Positions 25,696 to 35,802 of a stretch of DNA of 64,000 nucleotides are shown in pieces. A model generated the notes under the pieces. It was given only the letters and a program-made list of their open reading frames with translations, was not told the DNA's origin and did not search any database. Every line of letters begins with the position of its first letter. The first letter of the stretch is position 1. The position numbers were made by a program, and so were the translations under genes. Source of the stretch: Labedella phragmitis. GTDB taxonomy: Bacteria > Actinomycetota > Actinomycetes > Actinomycetales > Microbacteriaceae. The stretch is taken from the NCBI RefSeq assembly GCF_004078635.1, contig NZ_RZNB01000001.1:682001-746000 (forward strand). The letters run 5' to 3'.

Positions 25696-25724
25696 TTGCG
25701 GAAAAGGATGTATGCGCATACAGT
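25696..25724 (+). promoter_or_regulatory. Promoter with LacI-type operator for the importer operon
   Basis: TTGCGG, a 17-base spacer and TACAGT form the promoter. The perfect palindrome TGTATGCGCATACA (25709-25722), with the C|G centre typical of LacI-family operators, covers the end of the spacer and most of the -10 box, so a bound repressor would block RNA polymerase. The LacI gene is immediately upstream. Confidence 0.75.
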
Positions 25725-25809
25725 GGGGTCATCCACGGACGGATCCCCGTCCGGCGCAGCGCAGCCCCCGGACTGCCTCGTGACGACGACGACATGAGGA
25801 TTCGACACC

Positions 25810-27504
25810 GTGTCACTCACTTCTCCCACCGCTCGGCCCGAGCGGACCCCCCGACGCCGTGCCCGGCGAGCGCTCTCGGCGCTGGCCGTCGGCGCGGCCG
25901 CGATGCTCGTGGCGACCGGCTGCAGCATCCAGGTCACGTCGCAACCGGATCCGACGATCCCCGACGACACGATGCTCATCAACGCCGACCGCGGCAACCC
26001 GCTCTTCGACCGCAACTTCAACCCGTACCTCACCAACACCCGCACGGCGTCGCGGTGGATGTACGAGCCGCTCATCATGATCAATCCGCTCGACAACGAG
26101 CAGACGCCGTGGCTCGCGACCGAGTGGTCCCTGCCCGACGCCGACACGATCGAGATGACGATCCGCGACGACGCCGAGTGGAGCGACGGTGAGCCACTCA
26201 CCGCCGACGACGTCGCCTTCACGTTCGAGATGCTCGAGGAGTTCCCGGCGATCGACATCAAGGGCGCGTGGCAACACATCGAGTCGATCGAGGTCGAGGG
26301 CGACACGATCACGTTCGAGCTCCTCACCGACGACGTCCCGGCGCTCACGATCATCGGCGCGACGTACATCGTGCCGGAGCACATCTGGTCCGACGTCGAG
26401 GACCCGAGCACGTGGCGCAACGAGGACCCCATCGGGTCCGGCCCCTTCACGCTCGGCAACTACAACCAGCAGCAGTACTCGATGGACAAGAACGAGGACT
26501 ACTGGCAGGCCGACTCGATCGAGATCCAGCACCTCATCCTCCCCGCCACGAACACGCAGCTCGACACCGTCACACGCGGCTACGACTGGGCGTACTCCTT
26601 CATCTCCGACGTCGAGGGCACGTGGGGAGCCGCGAGCGACAGCAACAGATTCTGGTTCCCGCCGATCGGGATCATCGGGCTCATGCCCAACCACGAGGTC
26701 GCGCCGTTCGACGACGTGCACGTGCGCCGCGGCATCTCCCTCGCTCTCGAGCGGGGAGCGATCGCCGACTCCGCGTCCGAGGGCTACATGGAACCGGCGG
26801 GTCAGACGGGCCTCATCCTCCCCAACCAGGAGGACCAGCTCGACCCGAGCATCCCCGACGGCGGCATGATCGAGCAGGACACGGACGCCGCCCTCGCGGA
26901 GTTCGAGCAGGCGGGCTACACGCTCGAGGGCGACCGGCTCGTCGGCGCTGACGGCGAGCAGTTCTCCTTCTCGCTCACGAGCGCGAACGGCTACTCCGAC
27001 TGGACCCGCGCGGCGCAGGAGGTGCAGCGCCAGCTCCGCGGCGTCGGCATCGAGGTGAAGCTGAGCCTGCCGCAGCCCGCCGGTTACCAGCAGGCGATCT
27101 CCAACGGCGACTTCGAGGTCGCACTCGGCGGGATGGGCGGCGGCTACGTCTACCAGGCGTACAACAGCCTGTTGTCGAGCGAGTTCTACGTGCCCGTCGG
27201 CGAGACGACGGCGAACAACTTCGCCCGCTACCGGAACCCCGAGGCCGACGAGCTGCTCGCCGAGCTCAAGGCGACGCCCGACCCCGAGAGGCAGCTCGAA
27301 CTGAGCCACGCGCTGCAGAACATCGTCTACGACGACCTGCCCGTCATCGGGATGTACTACGGCGGCTCGTGGGGGCTCTTCAACGACGCCAAGTTCACGG
27401 GCTGGCCGAGCGAAGAGGACCCCTACATGGCCCCGCAGAACTACGACTCCGCGCCGCTGATGATCTTCACGCGCCTGAAGCTCGCGAACGGAGACGACCA
27501 GTGA
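25810..27504 (+). CDS. ABC transporter substrate-binding lipoprotein, family 5
   Basis: A 564-residue SBP_bac_5 (oligopeptide/dipeptide-type) binding protein. An Arg-rich N-terminus, hydrophobic stretch ALSALAVGAAAMLVATGC and the lipobox cysteine mark it as a lipoprotein. Family segments include YEPLIMINP, LTADDVAFTFEMLEEFPAI, GSGPFTLGNYNQQQYSMDKNEDYW and DDVHVRRGISLALERGAI. Family 5 proteins bind peptides but also oligosaccharides; the beta-glucosidase at the operon end suggests a beta-glucoside or cello-oligosaccharide. GTG start with GAGGA upstream. Confidence 0.93.
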   Translation: MSLTSPTARPERTPRRRARRALSALAVGAAAMLVATGCSIQVTSQPDPTIPDDTMLINADRGNPLFDRNFNPYLTNTRTASRWMYEPLIMINPLDNEQTPWLATEWSLPDADTIEMTIRDDAEWSDGEPLTADDVAFTFEMLEEFPAIDIKGAWQHIESIEVEGDTITFELLTDDVPALTIIGATYIVPEHIWSDVEDPSTWRNEDPIGSGPFTLGNYNQQQYSMDKNEDYWQADSIEIQHLILPATNTQLDTVTRGYDWAYSFISDVEGTWGAASDSNRFWFPPIGIIGLMPNHEVAPFDDVHVRRGISLALERGAIADSASEGYMEPAGQTGLILPNQEDQLDPSIPDGGMIEQDTDAALAEFEQAGYTLEGDRLVGADGEQFSFSLTSANGYSDWTRAAQEVQRQLRGVGIEVKLSLPQPAGYQQAISNGDFEVALGGMGGGYVYQAYNSLLSSEFYVPVGETTANNFARYRNPEADELLAELKATPDPERQLELSHALQNIVYDDLPVIGMYYGGSWGLFNDAKFTGWPSEEDPYMAPQNYDSAPLMIFTRLKLANGDDQ

Positions 27505-28481
27505 AGTACATCGCCGGAAAGCTCGGCCTCTTCGTCCTGACGCTGTGGGCGGCCGTCACGCTCAACTTCTTCCTCCCGCGCCTCATGCCGGGTTCCCCCG
27601 CGGACGCCGCAATCGCGAAGCTCTCGCAGAACGGCCCCGTGACCGAGGCGACGCGCGCCGCGATCGAGGCCCAGCTGGGTGTCCCGGACGGGAGCCTGTG
27701 GGAGCAGTACGTCTCGTACCTGCGCCAGGTGGTGACGCTCGACTTCGGCGTCTCGTACACCTTCTACCCGCAGACGGTGTCGAGCATGGTGAGCACGGCG
27801 CTGCCGTACACGATCATCCTCGTCGGCATCGTCACGATCGTCGCCTTCATCCTCGGAACGCTCATCGGCGTCGCCGCCGCGTGGAAGCGGGGCACGTGGC
27901 TCGACGCGCTCCCGACGCTCGGCGGCAGCTTCATGAGCACCTTCCCTTACTTCTGGACCGCGCTCCTGCTGCTCTTCTTCGCCGGCTACGTGCTGCACTG
28001 GTTCCCGACGACGGGCGCCTACTCGGCCACGACGACCCCGGCGTTCACGCCGGCGTTCATCGGGGACGCGCTCCTCCACGCTGCCCTCCCGGCGCTCACG
28101 ATCCTCGTGACGAGCCTCGGCGGCTGGATCATCGGCATGCGCAACGCGATGATCAACACGCTCGGCGACGACTACGTGACCTTCGCCGAGGCGAACGGAC
28201 TCCGTGGCGGCACGGTCGCCGTCCGCTACGCCGCCCGCAATGCGATCCTCCCCAACCTCACGGGCTTCGGTCTCGCGCTCGGCGGTGTCGTCGGCGGGTC
28301 GATCCTCGTCGAGCAGGTGTTCGGATACCCGGGCATCGGGTACCTGCTGTTCAACGCGGTGATCGGGCAGGACTACCCGCTCATGCAGGCCCTCTTCCTG
28401 ATGATCACGGTGAGCGTGCTCGTCGCCAACTTCCTCGTCGACATCCTGTACGGCGCACTCGACCCAAGGACCCGCCGATGA
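27501..28481 (+). CDS. ABC transporter permease, DppB/OppB type
   Basis: A 326-residue membrane protein with six helices and the EAA-loop region DDYVTFAEANGLRGGTVAVRYAARNAILPNLTGFGLALGGVVGGSILVEQVFGYPGIGYLL, diagnostic of DppB-type permeases. The first helix and FFLPRLMPGSPAD are also typical. GTG start inside the stop of the binding protein (GTGA), so expression is coupled. Confidence 0.94.
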   Translation: MKYIAGKLGLFVLTLWAAVTLNFFLPRLMPGSPADAAIAKLSQNGPVTEATRAAIEAQLGVPDGSLWEQYVSYLRQVVTLDFGVSYTFYPQTVSSMVSTALPYTIILVGIVTIVAFILGTLIGVAAAWKRGTWLDALPTLGGSFMSTFPYFWTALLLLFFAGYVLHWFPTTGAYSATTTPAFTPAFIGDALLHAALPALTILVTSLGGWIIGMRNAMINTLGDDYVTFAEANGLRGGTVAVRYAARNAILPNLTGFGLALGGVVGGSILVEQVFGYPGIGYLLFNAVIGQDYPLMQALFLMITVSVLVANFLVDILYGALDPRTRR

Positions 28482-29410
28482 CTTCAACGCAGAACGTCAG
28501 AATCCCCGCCGAGGGCGCAGCGGACGGGGCCGTCGCGGCGCCGAGCCGGTGGCGCTCCTTCGGCCGCACGCTCGGAGTGGTGTGGTCGAACGGCAAGGCG
28601 CGCGTCGGCATCGTCATCCTCGCGCTGTTCGTGCTCGTCGCGGTCTTCGCGCCGCTCCTCGCTCCATACGACCCGAAGGACACGTCCTTCGAGCGCAACC
28701 TCGACGCGAACGGCGCCCACTGGCTCGGCACGACGGCGGCGGGGGAGGACGTGCTCAGCCAGCTCATCTTCGGCGCGCAGATCTCGATCCTCGTCGGCCT
28801 CGCCGCCGGTGTGCTCTCGACGCTCATCGCCGTCGCGATCGGGCTCAGCTGGGGCTACCTCAAAGGACTCTCGAGCGAGGTCGTCGGCTTCATCGTCAAC
28901 CTCTTCCTCGTGATCCCGGGCCTCCCGCTCATGATCGTCATCGCGGCCTACCTGCAGAACGGCGGCATCCTCATGATCATCGCCGTGATCGTCGTGACGG
29001 GCTGGGCGTGGGGTGCTCGCGTGCTCCGCAGCCAGACCCAGTCGCTCCGCAGCCGCGACTTCGTGACGGCTGCCCAGTTCTCCGGTGAGCGCGCCCCGCG
29101 CATCGTCTTCCGCGAGATCCTCCCGAACATGACGTCGCTCATCGTCGGCAGCCTCTTCGGGGCGGCGACGGCCGCGATCCTCGCCGAGGCGGGGCTCGAG
29201 TTCCTCGGCCTCGGCGACTCGAGCATCGTCAGCTGGGGCACGATGCTCTACTGGGCGCAGAACTCGAACGCGCTCCTCACCGGCCAGTGGGCGCTCCTGT
29301 TCGCCCCCGGTCTCTGCATCGCGCTGCTCGCGCTCAGCCTCACGCTCATCAACTTCGGAGTCGACGCCGTGAGCAATCCGCGCCTCCGCGAAGGGAAGGC
29401 CAAGAAGTGA
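28478..29410 (+). CDS. ABC transporter permease, DppC/OppC type
   Basis: A 310-residue permease with the DppC N-terminal pattern (NGKARVGIVILALFVLVAVFAPLLAPYDP), HWLGTTAAGEDVLSQLIFGAQISILVG and the EAA loop SRDFVTAAQFSGERAPRIVFREILPNMTSLIVGSLFGAATAAILAEAGLEFLGLG. It pairs with the upstream permease. ATGA overlap upstream and GTGA overlap downstream keep the operon continuous. Confidence 0.94.
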   Translation: MTSTQNVRIPAEGAADGAVAAPSRWRSFGRTLGVVWSNGKARVGIVILALFVLVAVFAPLLAPYDPKDTSFERNLDANGAHWLGTTAAGEDVLSQLIFGAQISILVGLAAGVLSTLIAVAIGLSWGYLKGLSSEVVGFIVNLFLVIPGLPLMIVIAAYLQNGGILMIIAVIVVTGWAWGARVLRSQTQSLRSRDFVTAAQFSGERAPRIVFREILPNMTSLIVGSLFGAATAAILAEAGLEFLGLGDSSIVSWGTMLYWAQNSNALLTGQWALLFAPGLCIALLALSLTLINFGVDAVSNPRLREGKAKK

Positions 29411-31194
29411 CCTCCACCGACAATACGGTCCCTGAGCCTCTCGGTGCTTCGGCACATTCGACAGGCTCAGTGCAGGCAACCTCAGCAACCGACAACGTGC
29501 TCCTCGACGTGCGGGACCTCTCCGTCATCTACGAGAGCCCCGGGGCCGCGCCCGTGCAAGCGGTCGACCACGTGAGCTTCAGCCTCCGGCGCGGCGAGTT
29601 CGTCGGGCTCGTCGGCGAATCGGGCTCGGGCAAGTCGACCCTCGGTTTCGCGCTCACGCGACTTCAGAAGCCGCCGGCCCGTACGAACGGCGGCAACATC
29701 GTCTTCGACGGCTCCGACATCCGCGAACTCGACACCGAGGCGCTGCGCAGGCAGCGCCAGGGCGGCTTCGCCATGGTGCTCCAGTCCGGCATGAACGCGC
29801 TCAACCCCGTGCGCACCATCCGCAACCACTTCATGGACATCTTCCGCGCGCACGGTCACGTCGCGGCGGCCGACCGCGAGGCGCGTGCCGCCGAGCTCGT
29901 GCGCAAGGTCGAGCTCGACCCGTCGGTCCTCGCGAGTTATCCCGGCGAGCTCTCCGGCGGGATGCGGCAGCGCGTCTCCATCGCGCTCGCGCTCTCGCTC
30001 GAGCCGCAGCTCATGGTCTTCGACGAGCCGACGACGGCGCTCGACGTGCTCGTGCAGCACGCCGTCATGGACACCATCCAGGCGTTGCAGCAGTCGGAGG
30101 GATTCACGGCCATCCTCATCAGCCACGACCTCGGCATCGTGCTCGAGGCGACGCAGCGCGTCCTCGTCATGCACGAGGGCCGCATCGTCGAGGACGGCTC
30201 GAGCCGCGACATCCTCGAACGGCCGCGGGACGAGTACACCCGCATGCTCCTCAGCCACTACGCCGACCCGCGCGCCGAGGTCGTGGAGCTGCCGGGCTTC
30301 CCCGATCGGCAGTCCCGCGCGGCGTCCGGAAGGACTCGAGCGGAGTCCGCGACGAGCGAACCGACCGTCGTGACCCGCAGCGTCCGTTCCGCCGACTCGG
30401 CGATCGTGGTCGATCACGTCTCGAAGGTGTACCCGCCGCCGCGGCGCGGCGAGAAGCCGGTCCGGGCACTCGACGACGTCTCGTTCACGCTCGAGCCCGG
30501 GCAGTCGCTCGCCCTCGTCGGCGCGTCCGGAAGCGGCAAGTCGACGCTCGCGAAGCTCGTCACGGGGATCGAGCGGCCGACGGAGGGAGCCGTGCGCTTC
30601 GGTGACGTCGACGTCACACGGCTGCGGGCGAAGGGGCTGCGTGATCTGCGCAGCAACGTGCAGATGGTCTTCCAGGACCCGTACGCCGCGCTCAACCCCC
30701 TGCACACCGTCGAGTACACGCTGTCGCGGCCGATCCGCAACATGACGGACCTCCGCGGCGACGAGGCGCGAGCGCGACTCCACGAGCTGCTCGAGACTGT
30801 CGGCCTCACGCCGACCGAGACCTTCGCCCAGAAGCTGCCGCACCAGTTGTCCGGCGGTCAGCGGCAGCGCGTCGTCATCGCGCGCGCTCTCGCGAGCGAC
30901 CCGCAGGTCCTCATCGCCGACGAGCCCGTCTCGATGCTCGACGTGTCGTTGAGGGCCGGTGTGCTCGCGCTCCTCGAGGATCTGCGTGAGAAATGGGGGG
31001 TGAGCCTGCTCTACATCACCCACGACCTCCTGAGCGCGCGACTCGTGACCGACGACATCATGGTGCTCCACGACGGCCGGGTCGTCGAACGCGGCGTCAC
31101 GGCAGACGTGCTCCGGAACCCGCAGGACGACTACACGGTCCGTCTGCTCGATGCCGTGCCGAACCCGCGCCGTCTCCGGGGGGACGTCGCGTGA
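29407..31194 (+). CDS. ABC transporter ATP-binding protein with two fused NBDs (DppD-DppF type)
   Basis: 595 residues with two complete ATPase domains. NBD1: Walker A GESGSGKST, signature ELSGGMRQRVSIALA, Walker B LMVFDEPTTALD. NBD2: Walker A GASGSGKST, signature QLSGGQRQRVVIARA, Walker B VLIADEPVSMLD. A 60-residue Arg/Ser-rich linker joins them. The first 24 residues are odd: codons 8-23 (PEPLGASAHSTGSVQA) are read from a REP-like palindrome, so the N-terminus is probably acquired. A later GTG (29470) could also serve, but the chosen GTG overlaps the previous stop like its neighbours. Confidence 0.93.
   Translation: MTSTDNTVPEPLGASAHSTGSVQATSATDNVLLDVRDLSVIYESPGAAPVQAVDHVSFSLRRGEFVGLVGESGSGKSTLGFALTRLQKPPARTNGGNIVFDGSDIRELDTEALRRQRQGGFAMVLQSGMNALNPVRTIRNHFMDIFRAHGHVAAADREARAAELVRKVELDPSVLASYPGELSGGMRQRVSIALALSLEPQLMVFDEPTTALDVLVQHAVMDTIQALQQSEGFTAILISHDLGIVLEATQRVLVMHEGRIVEDGSSRDILERPRDEYTRMLLSHYADPRAEVVELPGFPDRQSRAASGRTRAESATSEPTVVTRSVRSADSAIVVDHVSKVYPPPRRGEKPVRALDDVSFTLEPGQSLALVGASGSGKSTLAKLVTGIERPTEGAVRFGDVDVTRLRAKGLRDLRSNVQMVFQDPYAALNPLHTVEYTLSRPIRNMTDLRGDEARARLHELLETVGLTPTETFAQKLPHQLSGGQRQRVVIARALASDPQVLIADEPVSMLDVSLRAGVLALLEDLREKWGVSLLYITHDLLSARLVTDDIMVLHDGRVVERGVTADVLRNPQDDYTVRLLDAVPNPRRLRGDVA
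29427..29476. repeat. REP-like palindrome, GGTCCCTGAGCC family, inside a coding region
   Basis: GGTCCCTGAGCCTCTCG and TTCGACAGGCTCAGTGCAGG are inverted arms with one mismatch in the 13-base core (CTGAGCCT[G/C]TCG), enclosing 13 bases. The element begins 17 bases after the DppC-type stop and is read in frame as the N-terminus of the ATPase. Confidence 0.7.
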
Positions 31195-32192
31195 CCGAGG
31201 ACATGTCGGCGCTTCCGGATTCTCCGGCCTCTCCATGCGACCCCTCCCTCCCCGGGTTGTCGCAGATCGGCGATGATTCTGCGGAGAACCGCCGATCTGC
31301 GACAACCCAAGGGGAGAGGTCGGGCGACTCGCCCTGTGGGACGCCGATCCCGCACTTCGGCGGGCTGCCGATGCGACCGGGGAGCGAGGCGGTCGCGCTC
31401 GAGCTGCCCGTCGGGCGGTTGACCGCGCTGCGCGCGCACCCGACCGGTGCCGCTCGCGGCGTCGTGCTCTGGGTGCCCGGCTTCACCGGCTCGAAGGAGG
31501 ACGCGCACGAGATCCTCCCGCGCCTCGCCGACACCGGTTGGGACGCGTGGTCGTACAGCCAGCGCGGCCAGGCCGACTCGGCACAACCCGTCGACGACGA
31601 CTACTCGCTCGACGCGCTCGCGGGAGACGCCGTCGCGGTCGCTCGCCTCGTGGGCGGCGGCGCACCCGTGCACCTCATCGGGCACAGCCTCGGCGGAGTG
31701 GTCGCCCGGGCGGCCGTCGTCAGCGACCCGTCGGCGTTCACGAGCGTCACGCTCCTGTGCAGCGGCCCGAAGGGCTGGCCCGGTCGCCACGACGCGACGA
31801 CCGAGACGGTCGCGCAAGCGGGCAGCATCGGCCTCTGGGAACGGGACAACCCCGAGAAGGTCGACGCGACCGACGAGGAGATCGGCGCCTTCGAGGCGTT
31901 CTTCCGACATCGCGCAGCGGCGACGGCCGATCAGAACCTCCTCCAGGGTGCCTCGATCCTGCGTTCGGAGGACGACACGACCGACGCGCTGCGCGAGACC
32001 GCCGTCCCGGTGCTCGTTGCCCACGGCGAGCACGACGACAAGTGGCCGATCGACTGGCAGCGGGACATGGCGGAGCGCCTCGGCGCCCGCTACGTCGTCA
32101 TTCCCGGAGGCGCGCACTCCCCCCAGGCCGAGGCGCCGGAGGCGACCCTCGAGGCCCTCGACTCCTTCTTCTCCTCGCTCGCCGTCAACTGA
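31191..32192 (+). CDS. Alpha/beta hydrolase
   Basis: A 333-residue serine hydrolase. The nucleophile elbow is HLIGHSLGGVVAR, the oxyanion segment VVLWVPGFTGSKEDA, the acid VLVAHGEHDDKWP and the catalytic histidine VIPGGAHSPQAEAPEAT. It may remove acyl or ester groups from the imported glycoside. GTG overlaps the ATPase stop, giving an extra 60-residue N-terminus that includes a palindrome (residues 20-42); an in-frame ATG at 31371 would give a compact hydrolase starting MRPGSEAV but has only a weak ribosome site. Confidence 0.88.
   Translation: MTEDMSALPDSPASPCDPSLPGLSQIGDDSAENRRSATTQGERSGDSPCGTPIPHFGGLPMRPGSEAVALELPVGRLTALRAHPTGAARGVVLWVPGFTGSKEDAHEILPRLADTGWDAWSYSQRGQADSAQPVDDDYSLDALAGDAVAVARLVGGGAPVHLIGHSLGGVVARAAVVSDPSAFTSVTLLCSGPKGWPGRHDATTETVAQAGSIGLWERDNPEKVDATDEEIGAFEAFFRHRAAATADQNLLQGASILRSEDDTTDALRETAVPVLVAHGEHDDKWPIDWQRDMAERLGARYVVIPGGAHSPQAEAPEATLEALDSFFSSLAVN
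31248..31316. repeat. Palindromic element E inside a coding region
   Basis: GGGTTGTCGCAGATCGGCG (31254-31272) and its perfect complement (31290-31308) flank a 17-base loop; six more pairs (CTCCCC/GGGGAG) follow after a two-base bulge, so the stem reaches 25 pairs. It begins 53 bases after the ATPase stop and is translated in frame near the start of the hydrolase. Confidence 0.75.
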
Positions 32193-32230
32193 CCCTGTTT
32201 CCCTCAGAGCCCGACAACCGAAAGTCATCC

Positions 32231-33412
<1,182 letters not shown>

Positions 33413-33414
33413 GA

Positions 33415-33466
33415 CATTGATTTGGCGATGGTGCGCGTCGTTACGCGCACCATCGCCAAATTGATG
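33415..33466. repeat. Palindromic element B, copy 1
   Basis: TTTGGCGATGGTGCGCGT and its exact complement are separated by four bases; six further outward positions pair with two G-T wobbles. A second copy lies near 59.6 kb. This one starts three bases after the beta-glucosidase stop, between two convergent genes, where it could work as a bidirectional terminator. Confidence 0.8.
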
Positions 33467-33480
33467 GGGGGAGAGGGGGG

Positions 33481-34131
33481 TCAGCGCTGGAGGTAGGCGA
33501 TGACCGCGAGGACGCGGCGGTGGTCGCTTCCGGAGTCCTCGAGGCCCAGCTTCTGGAAGATCGACGTGACGTGCTTCTCGACGGCACCTGTACCGACGAA
33601 CAGGGCGGCGGCGATCGCCTGGTTCGTCCGGCCATGCGCCATGAGCTCGAGCACGTCGCGTTCGCGCTCGGTGAGCGAGTCGAGCGGATCGCGGCGCCGA
33701 CCGAGGAGCTGCGACACGACCTCGGGATCCAGCACGGTCCCGCCGTCCGCGATTCGTTCGATCGCCGACTCGAGCTCGCTGAGCGAGGAGACGCGGTCCT
33801 TGAGCAGATAGCCGACGCCGCCGTTCCCGCTCCCGAGCAATTCGCGCGCGTACTGCCCCTCGACGTACTGCGACAGCAGCAGGATCCCGACGGACGGATG
33901 CTCGGCGCGGACGCGCAATGCAGCGGTGACGCCTTCGTCACGGAAGGTGGGCGGCATCCGGACGTCGAGCAGCACGATGTCCGCCTCCGTGTCGGCGAGC
34001 AGCGCGTGCAACTCGTCGCCGGACCCGGCCGCACCGACGACACGATGCCCGGCCTCGTCGATGAGCCGCACGAGTCCCTCGCGCAGCAACACCGAGTCGT
34101 CGACGACGATGACCCGCAGTTCCCGCTTCAC
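33481..34131 (-). CDS. Two-component response regulator, NarL/LuxR type
   Basis: The 216-residue protein has a receiver domain (VIVVDDSVLLREGL, phosphoacceptor D56 in IVLLDVRMP, lysine in GYLLKDR) and a C-terminal LuxR-type helix-turn-helix (LTERERDVLELMAHGRTNQAIAAALFVGTGAVEKHVTSIFQKLGL). GTG is chosen because GGAGGG precedes it; extending the frame upstream would translate palindrome A2. The kinase gene is directly upstream on the same strand. Confidence 0.93.
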   Translation of the reverse strand: MKRELRVIVVDDSVLLREGLVRLIDEAGHRVVGAAGSGDELHALLADTEADIVLLDVRMPPTFRDEGVTAALRVRAEHPSVGILLLSQYVEGQYARELLGSGNGGVGYLLKDRVSSLSELESAIERIADGGTVLDPEVVSQLLGRRRDPLDSLTERERDVLELMAHGRTNQAIAAALFVGTGAVEKHVTSIFQKLGLEDSGSDHRRVLAVIAYLQR

Positions 34132-34148
34132 ACCCCCACCCTCCCACA

Positions 34149-34200
34149 CCTGAAAATCCCTTCTGTGCACGAGTTTTCGTGCACAGAAGGGATTTTCAGG
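34149..34200. repeat. Palindromic element A, copy 2 (perfect)
   Basis: A 24-base arm starting CCTGAAAATCCCTTCTGTGC and its perfect complement surround a four-base loop GTTT. It lies between the histidine kinase stop and the response regulator start in what looks like a two-gene operon, so it may terminate, attenuate or stabilise the transcript. Confidence 0.9.
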
Positions 34201-34212
34201 GGGGGGGGGGGG
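34199..34212. repeat. Run of 14 G (poly-C on the minus strand)
   Basis: A homopolymer of 14 G directly adjoins palindrome A2 and lies 20 bases beyond the kinase stop. Such runs vary in length by slippage; here it is outside any coding frame I support. Confidence 0.85.
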
Positions 34213-34232
34213 CAGGCAGGGGTTCGGGGGAG

Positions 34233-35606
34233 TCAAGCGGGGAGGGGGAGGGTGGCGGTGACGGTCGTGGGGCCGCCGGTCGGGCTCCACACGTCGAGGC
34301 GGCCGCCGACGCCGCGGGTCCGTTCGTCGAGTCCCGCGAGACCGTGGCCCTCCACCGGTCGGGCGCCGCCGCGGCCGTCGTCCCCGATCACGAGTCGCAG
34401 CCAGCGGCTCCCGGCGGCGCCGGGAACGACCTCGAGGGTGATGGACGACCGCCGGGCGCCGGCGTGCTTGGCGACGTTCGCCGCCGCTTCGCTCGCGACG
34501 AAGTACGCCGCCCGCTGCACCTCGTCGGGCACGACGATCTCGGCCGGCAGGTACGCGCGTACCTCCGTCGGAACGGTGCTGCGCGAGGCGAGCGAATCGA
34601 GAGCCGCGACGAGTCCGCGGTCGAGCAGGATGGGCGGCGCGAAGCCCCGAGACAAGGCGCGCAACTCGTCGAGAGCCTCCCGCGACTGGCCGGCGGCCTC
34701 CGCGAGGAGGGCGCGAGCACGCTCGGGGTCGGTGTCGAGCTGACGCTCGGCGGCCGCGATGTCCATCTGCAGGCGCACGAGGCGCTGCTGCGGTCCGTCA
34801 TGGATGTCGCGCTCGAGGCGACGGAGGGCGGCGCCCTCTGCCGCGGCGGCCGCGGTCCGGGTGGCCTGAACCTCCGCGACACGCTCCTCGAGGTCCTCGC
34901 TGCGGAACCGCGCGAGCATGAGCTTCGCGATCCCGTAGTGGGCGAGGGTGAGTCCGCGGAGCACGAACGGCAGCGTCACGAGCAGGATCACGCCCACGAC
35001 GACGTTGAGCACCATGTCGAGCGCCTGCCCCCCGAGCGCAGGAGTGAGCCCGGGCCAGACGACAGAGCTGAGCCCTTCGTTCCGCTCGTCGGAGTCGAGC
35101 CACCACGGGAACGTCCATGCGAGCGCACCGCCGAGGCCACCGAATACCCAGCTGATCGTGACACCCCACGTGAGGGTTCCGACGATCGGATTGACGATCG
35201 CGGTGTGGATCAGATGCAGCCATGAGTGGGCGTCGGCGAAGGGGCGGAAGAAGGTGCGCCAGAATCCCTCGGCCGGCCGGTTCGGCCACCTCGGGGCCTC
35301 GATCTCCGGCATTCCCGCTGCCTTCAGCCGCATCAACTCCAACGAACCGAAGGCACGAGCGACGTAGAGGGTGGCGAAGAGGACGAACACTCCGAGGTAG
35401 ATGACGATCGTGCCGACGCCCAGGGCGAAGAGCGTGACCGCAATGATGTTGCCGAGGATGACGATCGGAAGGTTCGGCAGCAGGAAGCCGAGCTCCCGGG
35501 GGACCGCTCGCCACAGCCTGCCGTAGGTGGTGAACGGGCGTTCACCGGGATGTCCGTCGTGGGGTGGGGCGGGTGGTGCCGCGTCGGTGATCGTTTCGGT
35601 GCTCAT
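34233..35606 (-). CDS. Sensor histidine kinase, NarL-partner type
   Basis: A 457-residue membrane kinase. The first half has paired helices (ILGNIIAVTLFALGVGTIVIYLGVFVLFATLYVARAFG; later VVVGVILLVTLPFVLRG), the sensor-type domain found in actinobacterial kinases with a putative sensor domain. The HisKA_3 box RRLERDIHDGPQQRLVRL contains the phosphorylated histidine (H269); the ATPase domain shows EAAANVAKHAGA and VIGDDGRGGARPVEGHGLAGLDERTRGVGG. AGGAG precedes the ATG. Stimulus unknown. It pairs with the downstream response regulator. Confidence 0.92.
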   Translation of the reverse strand: MSTETITDAAPPAPPHDGHPGERPFTTYGRLWRAVPRELGFLLPNLPIVILGNIIAVTLFALGVGTIVIYLGVFVLFATLYVARAFGSLELMRLKAAGMPEIEAPRWPNRPAEGFWRTFFRPFADAHSWLHLIHTAIVNPIVGTLTWGVTISWVFGGLGGALAWTFPWWLDSDERNEGLSSVVWPGLTPALGGQALDMVLNVVVGVILLVTLPFVLRGLTLAHYGIAKLMLARFRSEDLEERVAEVQATRTAAAAAEGAALRRLERDIHDGPQQRLVRLQMDIAAAERQLDTDPERARALLAEAAGQSREALDELRALSRGFAPPILLDRGLVAALDSLASRSTVPTEVRAYLPAEIVVPDEVQRAAYFVASEAAANVAKHAGARRSSITLEVVPGAAGSRWLRLVIGDDGRGGARPVEGHGLAGLDERTRGVGGRLDVWSPTGGPTTVTATLPLPA

Positions 35607-35802
35607 GGCGGTTCTCCTCGGTTCACGGCGGCCGAGCGGGATGCCTGTTCGGGACGACGGAGCACGTCCATCATCCCGGAAACGAGCGGCTCGACGGGGA
35701 TGACTCCAGCCTCCCGCGAGGGACGACCGCCCCCAATCCGGCCCACTCCCCGACCGATCGGGGGTTAGCCCCCGGCCCCTCGGAACCGCGACGAGCGGAT
35801 CG

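Noticed and set aside
34132-34290. N-terminal extension of the response regulator through palindrome A2
   Set aside because: GTG with GGAGGG starts exactly at the receiver domain; the extension is Pro/Arg-rich repeat sequence.
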